Shown here one piece after another: positions 17,275-26,779 of a DNA stretch of 64,000 nucleotides. How positions within the stretch are numbered: position 1 is the first letter of the stretch; every line of letters begins with the position of its first letter. The position numbers and the translations under genes are program-made. The stretch lies in the NCBI RefSeq assembly GCF_000021685.1, contig NC_011959.1:1797705-1861704 (forward strand), in the 5' to 3' direction. Under the pieces are notes generated by a model. The model did not search any database. It saw nothing but the letters and a program-made list of their open reading frames with translations, and had not been told where the DNA came from. This stretch comes from Thermomicrobium roseum DSM 5159. Its GTDB lineage: Bacteria; Chloroflexota; Chloroflexia; Thermomicrobiales; Thermomicrobiaceae.

Positions 17275-18336
17275 GTGGCGGTTCGTCTTCCGGTCGAGGA
17301 ACTGCAACGCTTCGTCACCGAAGTCTTTCTCCGCACGGGCCTCAGCGAGGAGGACGCGGCGATCAGTGCGGAGATCCTCGTGGCCGCTGACGTACGCGGA
17401 TTCGATTCGCACGGTGTGGCGCGATTGGACTACTACGTCCGCCGGATCGAGGCTGGTGCAGTCAACCTGCGCCCGCGTTTTCACGCAGTGGCAGAGACAC
17501 CGGCGACGATCGCCTTCGACGCCGACAACGGGATGGGCTTTCCGAGTGCCTACCGTGCGATGCGACGGTGCATCGAGAAAGCGCAGGAGAGCGGCTTGTG
17601 TCTGGCGACCGTGCGTCGCAGTAATCACTACGGGATCGCTGGCTACTATGCGACGATGGCGCTCGAGGTTCCTGGGATGATCGGCGTGTCGATGACCAAT
17701 GCAACGCCGCTCGTCGTGCCACCGCACGCGCGCGATGCCTATCTCAGCACAGCACCGATCGCCTTCGCGATTCCGGCGGGCAAGGAGCGCCCACTCGTCT
17801 TCGACGGTGCGACCAGCACCGTTGCCTGGGGGAAGATCGAGATCGCACGGCGCAATCGCCAGCCGATTCCTCTCGGTTGGGCGCTCGACGCCGAGGGACG
17901 ACCGACGACCGATCCGTTCGCCGCGCGCTTCTTGACGCCGCTCGGTGCATTCCCCGAACTGCGCAGCCACAAGGGGTATGCGCTGGCGCTGCTCGTCGAG
18001 GTCTTGTGTGGCCAACTGGCGGGTGGCGTGTGGGCCAAGTACGTGGGCGGCTCGCGCTCCGAGACGATCGGCCCTTCCAATACGGGTCATGCTTTCATGG
18101 CGATCCGCATCGACGCATTTCGCCCGCTCGAAGAGTTTTTGGCCGATATGGACGACATGCTCGGAGAACTGCGGCGTGCTCGTCCAACCGACGGTGCCGA
18201 GCGGGTCTTGGTGCCGGGTGATCTGGAAGCGGAAACGGAAGCTGAACGGCGAGCCAACGGTATTCCCGTGCATCCCGAGGTACTGGCGACACTCCGCGAG
18301 ATCGCGACGCGCTACGGTGTGCCGCTGCCCGCCTGA
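17275..18336 (+). CDS. Ldh family (malate/L-sulfolactate/ureidoglycolate) NAD(P)-dependent dehydrogenase
   Basis: A 353-residue member of the LDH2/MDHG family, which is unrelated to classical lactate dehydrogenase. Signs are AADVRGFDSHGVARLDYYVRRI near residue 37, SNHYGIAGYYATMA near 118, MTNATPLVVPP near 141 and SHKGYALALLVEVLCGQLAGG near 235. The family oxidises 2-hydroxyacids; the exact substrate is unclear. GTG at 17275 is preferred because GAGGAGG ends 7 bp before it; the ATG at 17269 lies almost on that site. It is monocistronic and converges on the GIDE-domain gene. Confidence 0.85.
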   Translation: MAVRLPVEELQRFVTEVFLRTGLSEEDAAISAEILVAADVRGFDSHGVARLDYYVRRIEAGAVNLRPRFHAVAETPATIAFDADNGMGFPSAYRAMRRCIEKAQESGLCLATVRRSNHYGIAGYYATMALEVPGMIGVSMTNATPLVVPPHARDAYLSTAPIAFAIPAGKERPLVFDGATSTVAWGKIEIARRNRQPIPLGWALDAEGRPTTDPFAARFLTPLGAFPELRSHKGYALALLVEVLCGQLAGGVWAKYVGGSRSETIGPSNTGHAFMAIRIDAFRPLEEFLADMDDMLGELRRARPTDGAERVLVPGDLEAETEAERRANGIPVHPEVLATLREIATRYGVPLPA

Positions 18337-18393
18337 GTAGGCCGCTTCCCGGCGAAGCACGGGAAACGAGCGCTTCTCGCTCAGGTGCTCGGC

Positions 18394-19389
18394 TCACTCG
18401 CTCTTGCGGCCACGCAGGGTGATCGCTTTGCCGAGGATCTCGCCCGTCACGACGATCATGACGAGCGAGAGCAATGACGCCACGGCCAAGACGACGAGCA
18501 TGATGCCACCTTCCAACACCCGGTCCCACAAGGACCGTTGGTCAGCGAGATAACGTGCCCATGCGTCGACGAACCAAGACGAGAGGCGAGAGAGGCCTAT
18601 AGCTGCACCAGCGGCAGCGAGGAGCGCCAGGATTCCCTCGAGGAGCAACCCGTAGCCCGTCGAGGACTCGCGACCCAGACTCGCAACTTCTGCGCGGACC
18701 GTGGCGAGTCCGAGTGATCCATTTGCGGTGTTCCCATTCCCCGGTGCTGGTTGCAAGCGACCGACGACGAAGAGTTCGCTGCCGATCGGAAGATATTCTT
18801 CCCAGACTTCGATCGAGCGGGCTGAAAATCCGGAGTCTTCCCAACTTGCGATCGTATCGCCGTGTCTTTGCCTCAGTTCCTCATAGCGTTGCCGCGCCCA
18901 ATCCGGCGCCTCTTCGATCTTCCAGTTGGCGGCTTTCGACAACCAGTACCGGTGGGCGTCCGATGCGTCGACGAGTATCTGTCCTGTCCCGTCGTCGAGG
19001 ACGATTTGGTTCAAGAAGGATTCCTCGTGACGTAGGAATCGGAACCGATCTTTCCAGAAGACGCTTCTCGCCCAGGTGACCGTGATTGTCCTCTTACCGG
19101 CAGCAGCCATCGTGTCGGTCAGGAGCATGCGTTCTGCCGTTGCACGTTTCGCTTGCCCTCGTAGTTCGACCAACCGGTCGAATGGGCCTGTCAGGACTGT
19201 CCCGATCGGCTCGGTAGAGAGACGACGGATCCGCCGAAATCCTCGCAGGCGTTCGAAGCTGACCCAGAAACCGAAAACGGTCACCAGGAACAGTGATCCG
19301 GTCGTGGCGAGTGCCAGCAACGCATCGAACCAGGGATCGCACGTCGGACCACACGTTTGGGCGAGGATCAGAAAAAGTCCTGGTTCCAT
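18394..19389 (-). CDS. Membrane protein with GIDE-like (bacterial E3-ligase-related) domain
   Basis: A 331-residue membrane protein. A hydrophobic segment at about 22-47 is followed by a soluble beta-rich domain (70-235) containing ILVDASDAHRYWLS and EEYLPIGSELFVVGRLQP. This arrangement (flanking helices, 'D-x-TG' strand, 'E-x-xLPxG-x-x-x-xVG') matches the GIDE/PF12483 domain shared by mitochondrial MUL1 and many bacterial membrane proteins of unknown function. Two more helices lie at about 233-260 and 288-315. No RING finger is present, so ubiquitin-ligase activity is not suggested. It lies 64 bp after the thioredoxin-fold gene. Confidence 0.6.
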   Translation of the reverse strand: MEPGLFLILAQTCGPTCDPWFDALLALATTGSLFLVTVFGFWVSFERLRGFRRIRRLSTEPIGTVLTGPFDRLVELRGQAKRATAERMLLTDTMAAAGKRTITVTWARSVFWKDRFRFLRHEESFLNQIVLDDGTGQILVDASDAHRYWLSKAANWKIEEAPDWARQRYEELRQRHGDTIASWEDSGFSARSIEVWEEYLPIGSELFVVGRLQPAPGNGNTANGSLGLATVRAEVASLGRESSTGYGLLLEGILALLAAAGAAIGLSRLSSWFVDAWARYLADQRSLWDRVLEGGIMLVVLAVASLLSLVMIVVTGEILGKAITLRGRKSE

Positions 19390-19453
19390 GCGACTCCACA
19401 TCCCGCTGCATCCAGATCCGCGCGACTCCCGTACTCTCCCCTGTCGCGTGTGC

Positions 19454-19945
19454 TCACGGCCAGCGCTGGCGGTCCCAGCATTCCGGGCACTGGTAGGAGA
19501 CGTACTCCACCGTCTCAAGCAAGTCGAGTTGGTCTGGGAGGTCGTGCTGGTCTCCCGTTCGCCAGATCTCCCAAACGGTTCCCGTGTCGTCGGTCACGAT
19601 GACGGCTGCGACGGGTCGTCCCGCTCCGTCGAGGAGACCGAAACGGCGATGCAGCTCCTCTCCCTCGGTCAGGAGGAGCGGAAAGGGTGGCGGTTCATCA
19701 CCGGGCCAGTGGACTGCCAGTGTCCGGCCGAGCGGGATGATCGCCAGGAGCTGACTCCGGGCTCGGGCGATCTCATCGGCGAGAGAACTGATCCGGCGGA
19801 GGTAGGCGAGGCAATCAGCACATGGCCACTCGTGCAGGAAAACGAGCACGAGACCGCGGCGCAAGTAGAAGCGACGCGTCTCGATGCGCCTCCCACCCAG
19901 ATCCTCGAGGGTGAAATCGACGATCCGGTCACCGACAGCGATCAT
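19454..19945 (-). CDS. Thioredoxin-fold AhpC/TSA-like protein
   Basis: A 163-residue redoxin-like protein. It opens MIAVGDRIVDFTLEDLGG as in peroxiredoxins. The candidate active site is EWPCADCLAYL with C42 and C45, a CxxC rather than the single peroxidatic Cys of typical AhpC. A second CxxC (C153, C156 in YQCPECW) sits near the C-terminus and could hold metal or act as resolving pair. No signal peptide is seen, so it is probably cytoplasmic. Function as thiol-disulfide reductase or peroxidase is open. It lies 25 bp after the GGDEF gene. Confidence 0.7.
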   Translation of the reverse strand: MIAVGDRIVDFTLEDLGGRRIETRRFYLRRGLVLVFLHEWPCADCLAYLRRISSLADEIARARSQLLAIIPLGRTLAVHWPGDEPPPFPLLLTEGEELHRRFGLLDGAGRPVAAVIVTDDTGTVWEIWRTGDQHDLPDQLDLLETVEYVSYQCPECWDRQRWP

Positions 19946-19970
19946 CGGGTCGGTCACCGATGGAAATGAC

Positions 19971-22900
19971 TCACTGTTCTCTCCGGCGATGATACTCGGA
20001 CTCCGCCGCCGGTTGCCAGTTCGCTTGCACTTGTTCGGTGGCTCCATCGGGGTGAGCTTCCGCTGGCGTCGCGGCGTCGCGTGCCAGCGTACTCCAGTGC
20101 GCCTCGTCGTGTGCGGCTGCGATCGCTCGCCCGCGAGCGAGTTCGCCCCCGAACAGAGGTCCTACCCCGTAGGTGCAGCCGGAACGGGCCAGCGCAACGA
20201 AGACTGCGAACTCGTCGACGTCGTCGGCGAGGCTGAGAAGCGACAGATCCTCGGTAACCCGGAGCAACGCGTGGGTCAGGACCGCTGCTCGCGGATCCAC
20301 GAAAAAGGAGCGGACGAATCCCCGAGGGATCCGGATGCCAGCACGCGGCAGTGACAAAACCGGCTCGATCCCTTCCGGCGTGAGCACTGGATCGCGCACG
20401 AGGATGCCGACTCCTTCTGACGAGACTGCCTGGAGTGCCTGCCGGTCGCGCGGCATGCGCAGCAGCGATGTGGGGAGATCGAGCCAGAGCCGTTTTTGGT
20501 CACGCGCCAGCTCGTCCAGGGGCTCGCGCAAGATCTTCACAACCTCGTCTGCCAGGAGCGCTCGCTGGGGAAAGCGCAGGACGACGAGCGAGCGCTTCGG
20601 CATCTCGCGCAGCCAGTCGAGGCATTCCTGGATGCCGCGGAGAGCGAGGAGCTCAGCGACGCCGGTGCGCTCAGCCAACGCTGCCAGCTCTTCTCCCCGG
20701 TAGGTCCCGTGCTGGGGATCGCTCCATTCGGGAACGAGTTCGACACCCGCGACCCGACCGGTCCGGAGGTGGATGACGGCTTGCGCTGCGAAACGGATGG
20801 AGCCGGTTTCGCAAGCGGTGCGGAGTGCCTCGCTGAGGATGACGAGTTGCGTCGTTTCCTCTGCGAGTTCAGGAGAGAACAGGACGACGCGTCCTTTGCC
20901 CCGTCGCTTGGCCTCGTAGAGAGCGAGGTCGGCTGCCCGCAGTATCTCGGTGGTATCGCAGGGCCGACCATCGCAGAACGCGATGCCTACACTGCCACCG
21001 AGATGGATCGTCTGCCCGTCGATGCGGAACGGGTGGGTGAGGGCCACCAGGATCCGGTTGGCCAGTTCGCGCGCTCCTTCTGTATCCTGCACGCGGGCGA
21101 GGACGAGGAACTCATCGCCACCGAGTCGTCCCACTAGGTCGTCCTGGCGGACGCTGCGCCGAAGGCGCTGGGCGACCTCGCGCAAGAGGGCGTCTCCGAC
21201 CAAATGCCCGAACGTGTCGTTCACCGCTTTGAAACCATCGAGATCGATCAACAGGGCGGCGAATGGCTCGCCCGCGCGGGCCACGTGATCCAAATGCGCC
21301 AACAGCGAGGCGCGGTTCGCGATGCCCGTCAGCTCGTCGGTCGTGGCGAGCCGCTCCAGTTGCTCGCGTGTTCGCACCTCGTCGGTGCTGTCGAAGGCGA
21401 TTCCGATGACGCCGGTGATCCGACCATCTGGATCGCGCAATGGTTCGAGGCGGACGCGGAAGCAGCGGTCGTGCCAGGAGAACTCGTACTCTTGCGGCTC
21501 CCCGGCCAGCGCGAGCCGGTGAGCGCGGATCACGAGATGATCAGGGTCGCTGGTGCCGAGGTACTCGAACAGCGTTTGCCCGACGACCTGGCCTGGCCGG
21601 AGACCGAGATGTGCCAACCCCGCTCCCTCACTCGAGGTGAAGACGAGATCACGATCGACAGTCCACACGACGGCGGGCAGCTGCCGAAGGAGCACCTGTA
21701 GCCGGGCCTCTCGTTCGGCCAGCAGCCGCTCGATCGTGCGGCGCTCGTCGATCTCGTCACGGAGTTCCGCGCTCAAGGCACGCAGGCGCTGGTTGGCTTG
21801 TGCTGTGCGCCAGCCGACGGCGAGCGCGAGTGCTGTTGCCAGCGTCGCCAGCAAGCCCGCGGCACCGACGACGAGCGGAAGCGGACTGAGCAGCGGCTGC
21901 ACCCGTGCTGTCCCGAGCTGGGTGCGGAGACGCAGGACACCGAATCCCACCTCATTCGACGGTACCCGCACCGTGAGCGGCTTGACCCGTGGGTCGCCTC
22001 GTCCGCTGCCAAGAAGCAGGTCGCCGTTCAGGTAGAGGGTGAGCGCAACGTCACGGTCGGTCGCTGCCCGAACCACTGGAGCGAAGAATCGCTCAGGGTC
22101 GATCACCGCGCGGATCTGCCCGGTGGGTGTCCACCACTCGGCGAGCAGCCCCGGACGCCCGTCCGGTAGGACGATCCGCAAGAGCGCGGCCCCGTCGATC
22201 GGTCCGGCCAGCCCGGGCGACTGCTGTGCCAGGGTTGCCAGTTCCTCGTCTTGGTGGGCAACTCCTGGTGCAACGAAGAGCGTCTCGCGCTCGCGCGGAT
22301 TCGTTCGACCGTACCAGAGGAGCCCAGGGGCATCGCGGTCGTCGACGGTAGCATGTTGCTCAGGGATGGGTCGGAGGCGTGCCAGGCGGTTATCGAGCAG
22401 TGCGCCGAGTTGGTTGGCTGCTGCCAACCCTTCCGTCCGTGCCTGATCCGCGAGCGCGGCGTGTTGCCAACGTTGGAGCGTCGCAACCGTGACAGCCGTG
22501 ACGAGCAACCCGGTCGCGAGTGCTGCCCAGGGTGCCCAACGCAGGGGCGAGCGTCCGGCCGCGTGATCGCTCTGTACCGCAACGAGGTGGGCTAATAGGC
22601 TCGCCAACGCCAGGAGGAGAATCGTTAGAAGGGACGACCTGGTGGAAAGTGCTTCGGTGACCAGGCGAAGCGGGACGAGCTCTGCCACGAGGAGCGTGAG
22701 CCAGACGCTCGCAGCGAGCGTCGCGCTCACGCCGGCGAGGCAGATGCTGCGCGGTCGCCGAGCGAACAGCGAGGCGATACTGCTCAGGCCGAGCGAGGCG
22801 AGTCCGAGCGCAGGGAGTGCGGCGAGGACAAAATCATCCGGGGAGCGCTGCGCCAGGTCGAGAGCAGCAGTGGCGGTGAGCGCAAGCGTGCTGCTGCCGG

Positions 22901-23159
22901 CGAGGAGACGAGCGAGCTGCCGCGTCCTGGCGGGCACTCGGGGGGCGAGCGAGAAGCCGTGACCGATCACTGCGAGCAACGCGCCGACGAGCGCGACTGG
23001 CGCGCTGAGTGTTGCGTCTCGCGAAAACGCGACGATTCCGAGAATGCTCGCCAGTGCGAGCCCGCCGGCGAGCGTCACCCTGAGCGCCCGAGCTCGCTCG
23101 CTCGTATCCTCGGCCCGTGTTTCGTGGGTGTCGATCGACACTATCGATCCCATCGTCAT
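19971..23159 (-). CDS. Membrane diguanylate cyclase: 8 helices, extracytoplasmic sensor, PAS, GGDEF, degenerate EAL
   Basis: A protein of about 1062 residues. Seven membrane helices (about 30-230) precede an extracytoplasmic segment (about 240-430), then an eighth helix, a PAS domain (about 505-620), GGDEF and an EAL-like domain. GRLGGDEFLVLA near 679 is an intact cyclase active site, and RQDD five residues before it forms the product-inhibition I-site (RxxD), so c-di-GMP synthesis with feedback is expected. In the EAL region the signature reads VELVPEW near 806 and the DDFG position reads DDVDEF near 978, so phosphodiesterase activity is probably lost and the domain may be a c-di-GMP or partner sensor. 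The start is uncertain within 50 bp. The gene is followed closely by the thioredoxin-fold gene. Confidence 0.88.
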   Translation of the reverse strand: MTMGSIVSIDTHETRAEDTSERARALRVTLAGGLALASILGIVAFSRDATLSAPVALVGALLAVIGHGFSLAPRVPARTRQLARLLAGSSTLALTATAALDLAQRSPDDFVLAALPALGLASLGLSSIASLFARRPRSICLAGVSATLAASVWLTLLVAELVPLRLVTEALSTRSSLLTILLLALASLLAHLVAVQSDHAAGRSPLRWAPWAALATGLLVTAVTVATLQRWQHAALADQARTEGLAAANQLGALLDNRLARLRPIPEQHATVDDRDAPGLLWYGRTNPRERETLFVAPGVAHQDEELATLAQQSPGLAGPIDGAALLRIVLPDGRPGLLAEWWTPTGQIRAVIDPERFFAPVVRAATDRDVALTLYLNGDLLLGSGRGDPRVKPLTVRVPSNEVGFGVLRLRTQLGTARVQPLLSPLPLVVGAAGLLATLATALALAVGWRTAQANQRLRALSAELRDEIDERRTIERLLAEREARLQVLLRQLPAVVWTVDRDLVFTSSEGAGLAHLGLRPGQVVGQTLFEYLGTSDPDHLVIRAHRLALAGEPQEYEFSWHDRCFRVRLEPLRDPDGRITGVIGIAFDSTDEVRTREQLERLATTDELTGIANRASLLAHLDHVARAGEPFAALLIDLDGFKAVNDTFGHLVGDALLREVAQRLRRSVRQDDLVGRLGGDEFLVLARVQDTEGARELANRILVALTHPFRIDGQTIHLGGSVGIAFCDGRPCDTTEILRAADLALYEAKRRGKGRVVLFSPELAEETTQLVILSEALRTACETGSIRFAAQAVIHLRTGRVAGVELVPEWSDPQHGTYRGEELAALAERTGVAELLALRGIQECLDWLREMPKRSLVVLRFPQRALLADEVVKILREPLDELARDQKRLWLDLPTSLLRMPRDRQALQAVSSEGVGILVRDPVLTPEGIEPVLSLPRAGIRIPRGFVRSFFVDPRAAVLTHALLRVTEDLSLLSLADDVDEFAVFVALARSGCTYGVGPLFGGELARGRAIAAAHDEAHWSTLARDAATPAEAHPDGATEQVQANWQPAAESEYHRRREQ

Positions 23160-23352
23160 CCGCCCAGCCCAGCGCCTTCTGACGGAAGAACGCATTGAGC
23201 ACATCACTGGTTTCAGCTCGGCGACTGCTCGGTGTCGATTTCTGTCGTACCGCTGCGCGGCGAGTGTGGTCGCCGCACCTGCAGTGAGATTTCCTTACGG
23301 CACCGAGCCGACCGATTTCCATAGCCTGTTCGTCGGGGATCGACAGATGCGG

Positions 23353-23387
23353 AAGGGCCGCTCTTCCTGAGCGAAGAGCGGCCCTTT
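23353..23387 (-). terminator. Long hairpin after nrdJ, probable terminator
   Basis: Perfect 14-bp stem AAGGGCCGCTCTTC / GAAGAGCGGCCCTT (23353-23366 with 23373-23386), 6-base loop. It begins 24 bp after the nrdJ stop. The minus-strand U-run after the stem is weak, so it may also act as an RNA 3'-end stabiliser. Confidence 0.6.
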
Positions 23388-23410
23388 GGAGAGAACGAAG
23401 GAGTGATCGT

Positions 23411-26400
23411 TCAGCTGCAGCCCAAGCTGTTCCCGCAGTTCAAGCACTTGTAGCACGAGCCATTACGCACGGTCAGGTGGCCGCACACATCGCAGAACGG
23501 TGCATCACCCATGAGCTGCGAGAGCTGCTCGTCTAAGGCGTCACGCAGGGATCCGGCACGAACCGTCCCATTGACGGCCGCGGCAACCGTCGCGAGTGCG
23601 GCGGCCAGTTCGGCCTGGCCGTCGACGCGCGGCTTCGGGCTCGGAGCGCGCGGCGCCGGCTGGTCGCTCGTCTCGTTCGCTTCTCGATCGATTTCCGGCT
23701 GCACCGCGGGAGCAGAAGCACCTGTGTCACGGCTCGCCGCGGACTGGTCGGCTGGTGGGACGTGAACGAGGTCGGTGCGTCCGAGGTATTCGTACCCGAG
23801 GACGCGGAAGATGTAGTCGATGATCGAGGTCGCCATCTTGATGTTGGGGTGACCCTCGACGATCCCCTGTGGTTCGAAGCGCTGGAAGGTGAAGGTATCC
23901 ACGAACTCCTCGAGCGGGACACCATACTGGAGACCCTTGGAGATCGCGATCGCAAAGCAGTTCATGAGGCTACGGAAAGCGGCTCCCTCTTTGGCGACAT
24001 CCACAAAGATCTCGCCGAGCGTCCCGTCCTCGTACTCACCAGTGCGGAGATAGACCTTTTGCCCGCCGACACGACCCTCGTAGGTAAACCCGCGTCGCTT
24101 CTGCGGCAAGGGGCGCCGGCGTGGGCGCTCGACGACCATGACCTCGACCTGTCGCTCGGGCGGCGGAGCCTCCCTGGTCGCTGTGCTGGCTCGCTCGCTC
24201 TTTTCCTTCTCGCTGCTTCGCGTCGAGAGCGGTTGGGAGAGCTTGGAGCCATCCCGGTAGATCGCTAGTGCCTTGAGACCGAGCCGCCAGCCCTCGAAGT
24301 AGGCGTTGGCGACGTCTTCGACGGTGACCTCGTGTGGCATGTTGATCGTCTTGGAGATCGCTCCGGAGAGGAAGGGCTGCACAGCTGCCATCATCCGGAT
24401 ATGGCCCATATAGTGGATGAAGCGCGTTCCATGCTTGCCGCACTTGTTCGCGCAATCGAAGACCGGCAGATGCTCAGGCGCAAGATGCGGTGCCCCCTCC
24501 ACGGTTTGCCGTCCACAGATGACGTCGTTGGCTTCCTCGATTTCCTCAGCGGTAAAACCGAGCGCGGCCAGAAGATCGAAGCCCGGCTGGCTCCACTGCT
24601 CGGGCGAGAAGCCGAGACGGCGCAATGCTGCTTCGCCGATGACGTGCGGGGAGAAGGCATGCCGGAGCTCGAACACGCTGGGCAGAGCAGCCTCGATGCG
24701 CTGCAACTCGTCCTCGGTCAAGCCGCGCGCTCGCAGCGTCTCGCGGTTGATGTGCGGGGCGCCGTCGAGTCGAAGCGTGCCGAGCACATAGGTCAAGATG
24801 TCCTGAATCTGCTCGGGCGTATAGCCAAGGCGCTCCAGCGCAGGCGCGACCGAGCGGTTGACGATCTTGAAGTAGCCACCCCCGGCGAGCTTCTTGAACT
24901 TGACGAGCGCGAAGTCCGGCTCGATCCCGGTCGTATCGCAGTCCATGAGCAAGCCGATCGTCCCGGTCGGTGCCAGGAGCGTCGCTTGAGCGTTCCGATA
25001 CCCGAAGCGTTCCCCGAGTTCCAGAGCGCGATCCCAGGCCTCGCGGGCAGCCGCGACGAGTTCGGGTGGACAGTGCGTGGCATCCAGTCCTTGCGGTGCG
25101 ATGTGCAACCCCTCGTATTCCTCGGGGTGCGCGTCGTAGGCGGCACGGCGGTGGTTGCGGATGACGCGCAACATGTGCTCCCGGTTCTCCGGGAAGGCAG
25201 GAAACGGTCCGAGGATCGCCGCCATCTCGGCCGAGGTCGCGTAGGCCTCGCCGGTCATGATGGCGGTGATGGCAGCGGCGACAGCTCGTGCACGGTCCGA
25301 GTCGTAAGGCAGTCCCATCGTCATCAAGAGGGAGCCCAGATTGGCGTAACCCAGTCCGAGTGTGCGGAAGCGGTAACTGTTCCAGGCAATCTCGCGGCTC
25401 GGATACTGTGCCATGAGGACCGTGATCTCGAGCACGATCGTCCAGAGCCGCACGGCATGTCGGAAGGCCGCGATGTCGAAGCGACCGGATTTCGCATCGT
25501 AGAACTTGAGCAGGTTGAGCGAGGCGAGATTGCAGGCCGTGTCGTCGAGGAACATATATTCGGAACACGGGTTCGACGCGTTGATGCGGCCGGAAGCAGG
25601 GCAGGTGTGCCAGTCGTTGATCGTCGTATCGTACTGGATACCGGGATCAGCGCACTGCCAGGCTGCCTCAGCGATCATCTGCCAGAGTTCGCGTGCGCGG
25701 ACCGTCTTGGCGATCCGGCCATCAGTGCGCCAGCGCAAGTGCCAGTCGCGGTCCTCGAGAACGGCGCGGATGAACTCGTCCGGTACGCGCACGGAGTTGT
25801 TCGAGTTCTGCCCCGAGACGGTGGCATAGGCCTCGCCATTGAAGTCGGCCGAGTAACCGGCGGCGACGAGTGCTGCGACCTTCTTTTCCTCTTCGGCCTT
25901 CCAGCGGATGAACTTTTCGATGTCCGGATGGTCGATATCGACGACGACCATCTTGGCTGCTCGCCGGGTGGTACCACCGCTCTTGATGGCACCAGCAGCC
26001 CGATCGAAGACCTTGAGAAAGCTCATCAAGCCGGACGAAGTGCCGCCACCGGAGAGTGGTTCCCCTTCTGCGCGGATCTTGGAAAAGTTGGTCCCGGAAC
26101 CGGCACCGTACTTGAAGACGCGTGCTTCCCGAAGAACCAGGTCGAAGATGCCACCCGGATTCACCAGATCGTCCTCGACCGACTGGATGAAGCAGGCGTG
26201 GGCGGAGGGATGAGAATAGGCGTCCGGTGATTGCCGCAGTTCTCCCGTCTCGGGATCGACGTACCAGTGACCCTGCGGTGGGCCAGCGATCCTGTAGGCC
26301 CAGTACAGCCCGGTGTTGAACCACTGGGGAGAGTTGGGTGCGCCGATCTGGTGGAGCAGCATGTAGGCAAGTTCGTCCTCGAATGCCTGGGCGTCTTCTG

Positions 26401-26779
26401 CTGTGGCGAAGTAGCCGTAGCGCTCCCCCCAATCGCGCCAGCAGCCGACCAGCCGGCGCACGACTTGCCGGACACTGCGCTCCGGTCCCAGGACCGGATT
26501 GCCCTGATCGTCGAGGATGGGTCGACCCTGCTCGTCCAGCTGTGGCACCCCGGCCTTGCGGAAGTACTTGGAGACGACGATATCGGTCGCCACCTGTGAC
26601 CAGTGTTCGGGGACCTCGGCATCGGTCATCTCGAAGATGACTGTGCCGTCCGGATTCGTGATGCGCGAGGTCCGCCGGGTCCATTTGACCGTTTCATACG
26701 GATCCTGCCCGGCCTTGGTGTAGAAGCGCCGAATCTTCAGACCGCGTTGCTCCTGACCGTTCGTGTGCTCCGCTGCCAT
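23411..26779 (-). CDS. nrdJ: Adenosylcobalamin-dependent (class II) ribonucleoside-diphosphate reductase
   Basis: A 1122-residue oxygen-independent reductase making dNDPs with a B12-generated thiyl radical. NPCSEYMFLDDTACNLASLNL, GLGYANLG and LLAPTGTIGLLMDCDTTGIEPDFAL are class II hallmarks. A duplicated motif, LG(Y/F)TxE(Q/E)I...GAPH(I/L), lies in the C-terminal half. The C-terminal tail has two CxxC pairs (VCDVCGH is absent in full but FCDVCGH and CYKCLNCG are visible), the redox-active cysteines reloaded by thioredoxin. A Pro/Ala/Arg-rich linker precedes it. ATG at 26779 has GGGGG before it; a GTG 13 codons earlier is possible. No other RNR genes are nearby. Confidence 0.95.
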   Translation of the reverse strand: MAAEHTNGQEQRGLKIRRFYTKAGQDPYETVKWTRRTSRITNPDGTVIFEMTDAEVPEHWSQVATDIVVSKYFRKAGVPQLDEQGRPILDDQGNPVLGPERSVRQVVRRLVGCWRDWGERYGYFATAEDAQAFEDELAYMLLHQIGAPNSPQWFNTGLYWAYRIAGPPQGHWYVDPETGELRQSPDAYSHPSAHACFIQSVEDDLVNPGGIFDLVLREARVFKYGAGSGTNFSKIRAEGEPLSGGGTSSGLMSFLKVFDRAAGAIKSGGTTRRAAKMVVVDIDHPDIEKFIRWKAEEEKKVAALVAAGYSADFNGEAYATVSGQNSNNSVRVPDEFIRAVLEDRDWHLRWRTDGRIAKTVRARELWQMIAEAAWQCADPGIQYDTTINDWHTCPASGRINASNPCSEYMFLDDTACNLASLNLLKFYDAKSGRFDIAAFRHAVRLWTIVLEITVLMAQYPSREIAWNSYRFRTLGLGYANLGSLLMTMGLPYDSDRARAVAAAITAIMTGEAYATSAEMAAILGPFPAFPENREHMLRVIRNHRRAAYDAHPEEYEGLHIAPQGLDATHCPPELVAAAREAWDRALELGERFGYRNAQATLLAPTGTIGLLMDCDTTGIEPDFALVKFKKLAGGGYFKIVNRSVAPALERLGYTPEQIQDILTYVLGTLRLDGAPHINRETLRARGLTEDELQRIEAALPSVFELRHAFSPHVIGEAALRRLGFSPEQWSQPGFDLLAALGFTAEEIEEANDVICGRQTVEGAPHLAPEHLPVFDCANKCGKHGTRFIHYMGHIRMMAAVQPFLSGAISKTINMPHEVTVEDVANAYFEGWRLGLKALAIYRDGSKLSQPLSTRSSEKEKSERASTATREAPPPERQVEVMVVERPRRRPLPQKRRGFTYEGRVGGQKVYLRTGEYEDGTLGEIFVDVAKEGAAFRSLMNCFAIAISKGLQYGVPLEEFVDTFTFQRFEPQGIVEGHPNIKMATSIIDYIFRVLGYEYLGRTDLVHVPPADQSAASRDTGASAPAVQPEIDREANETSDQPAPRAPSPKPRVDGQAELAAALATVAAAVNGTVRAGSLRDALDEQLSQLMGDAPFCDVCGHLTVRNGSCYKCLNCGNSLGCS

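Noticed and set aside
24332..26230. 632-codon frame antisense to nrdJ.
   Set aside because: nrdJ is certain on the other strand; long antisense frames are expected at this GC content.
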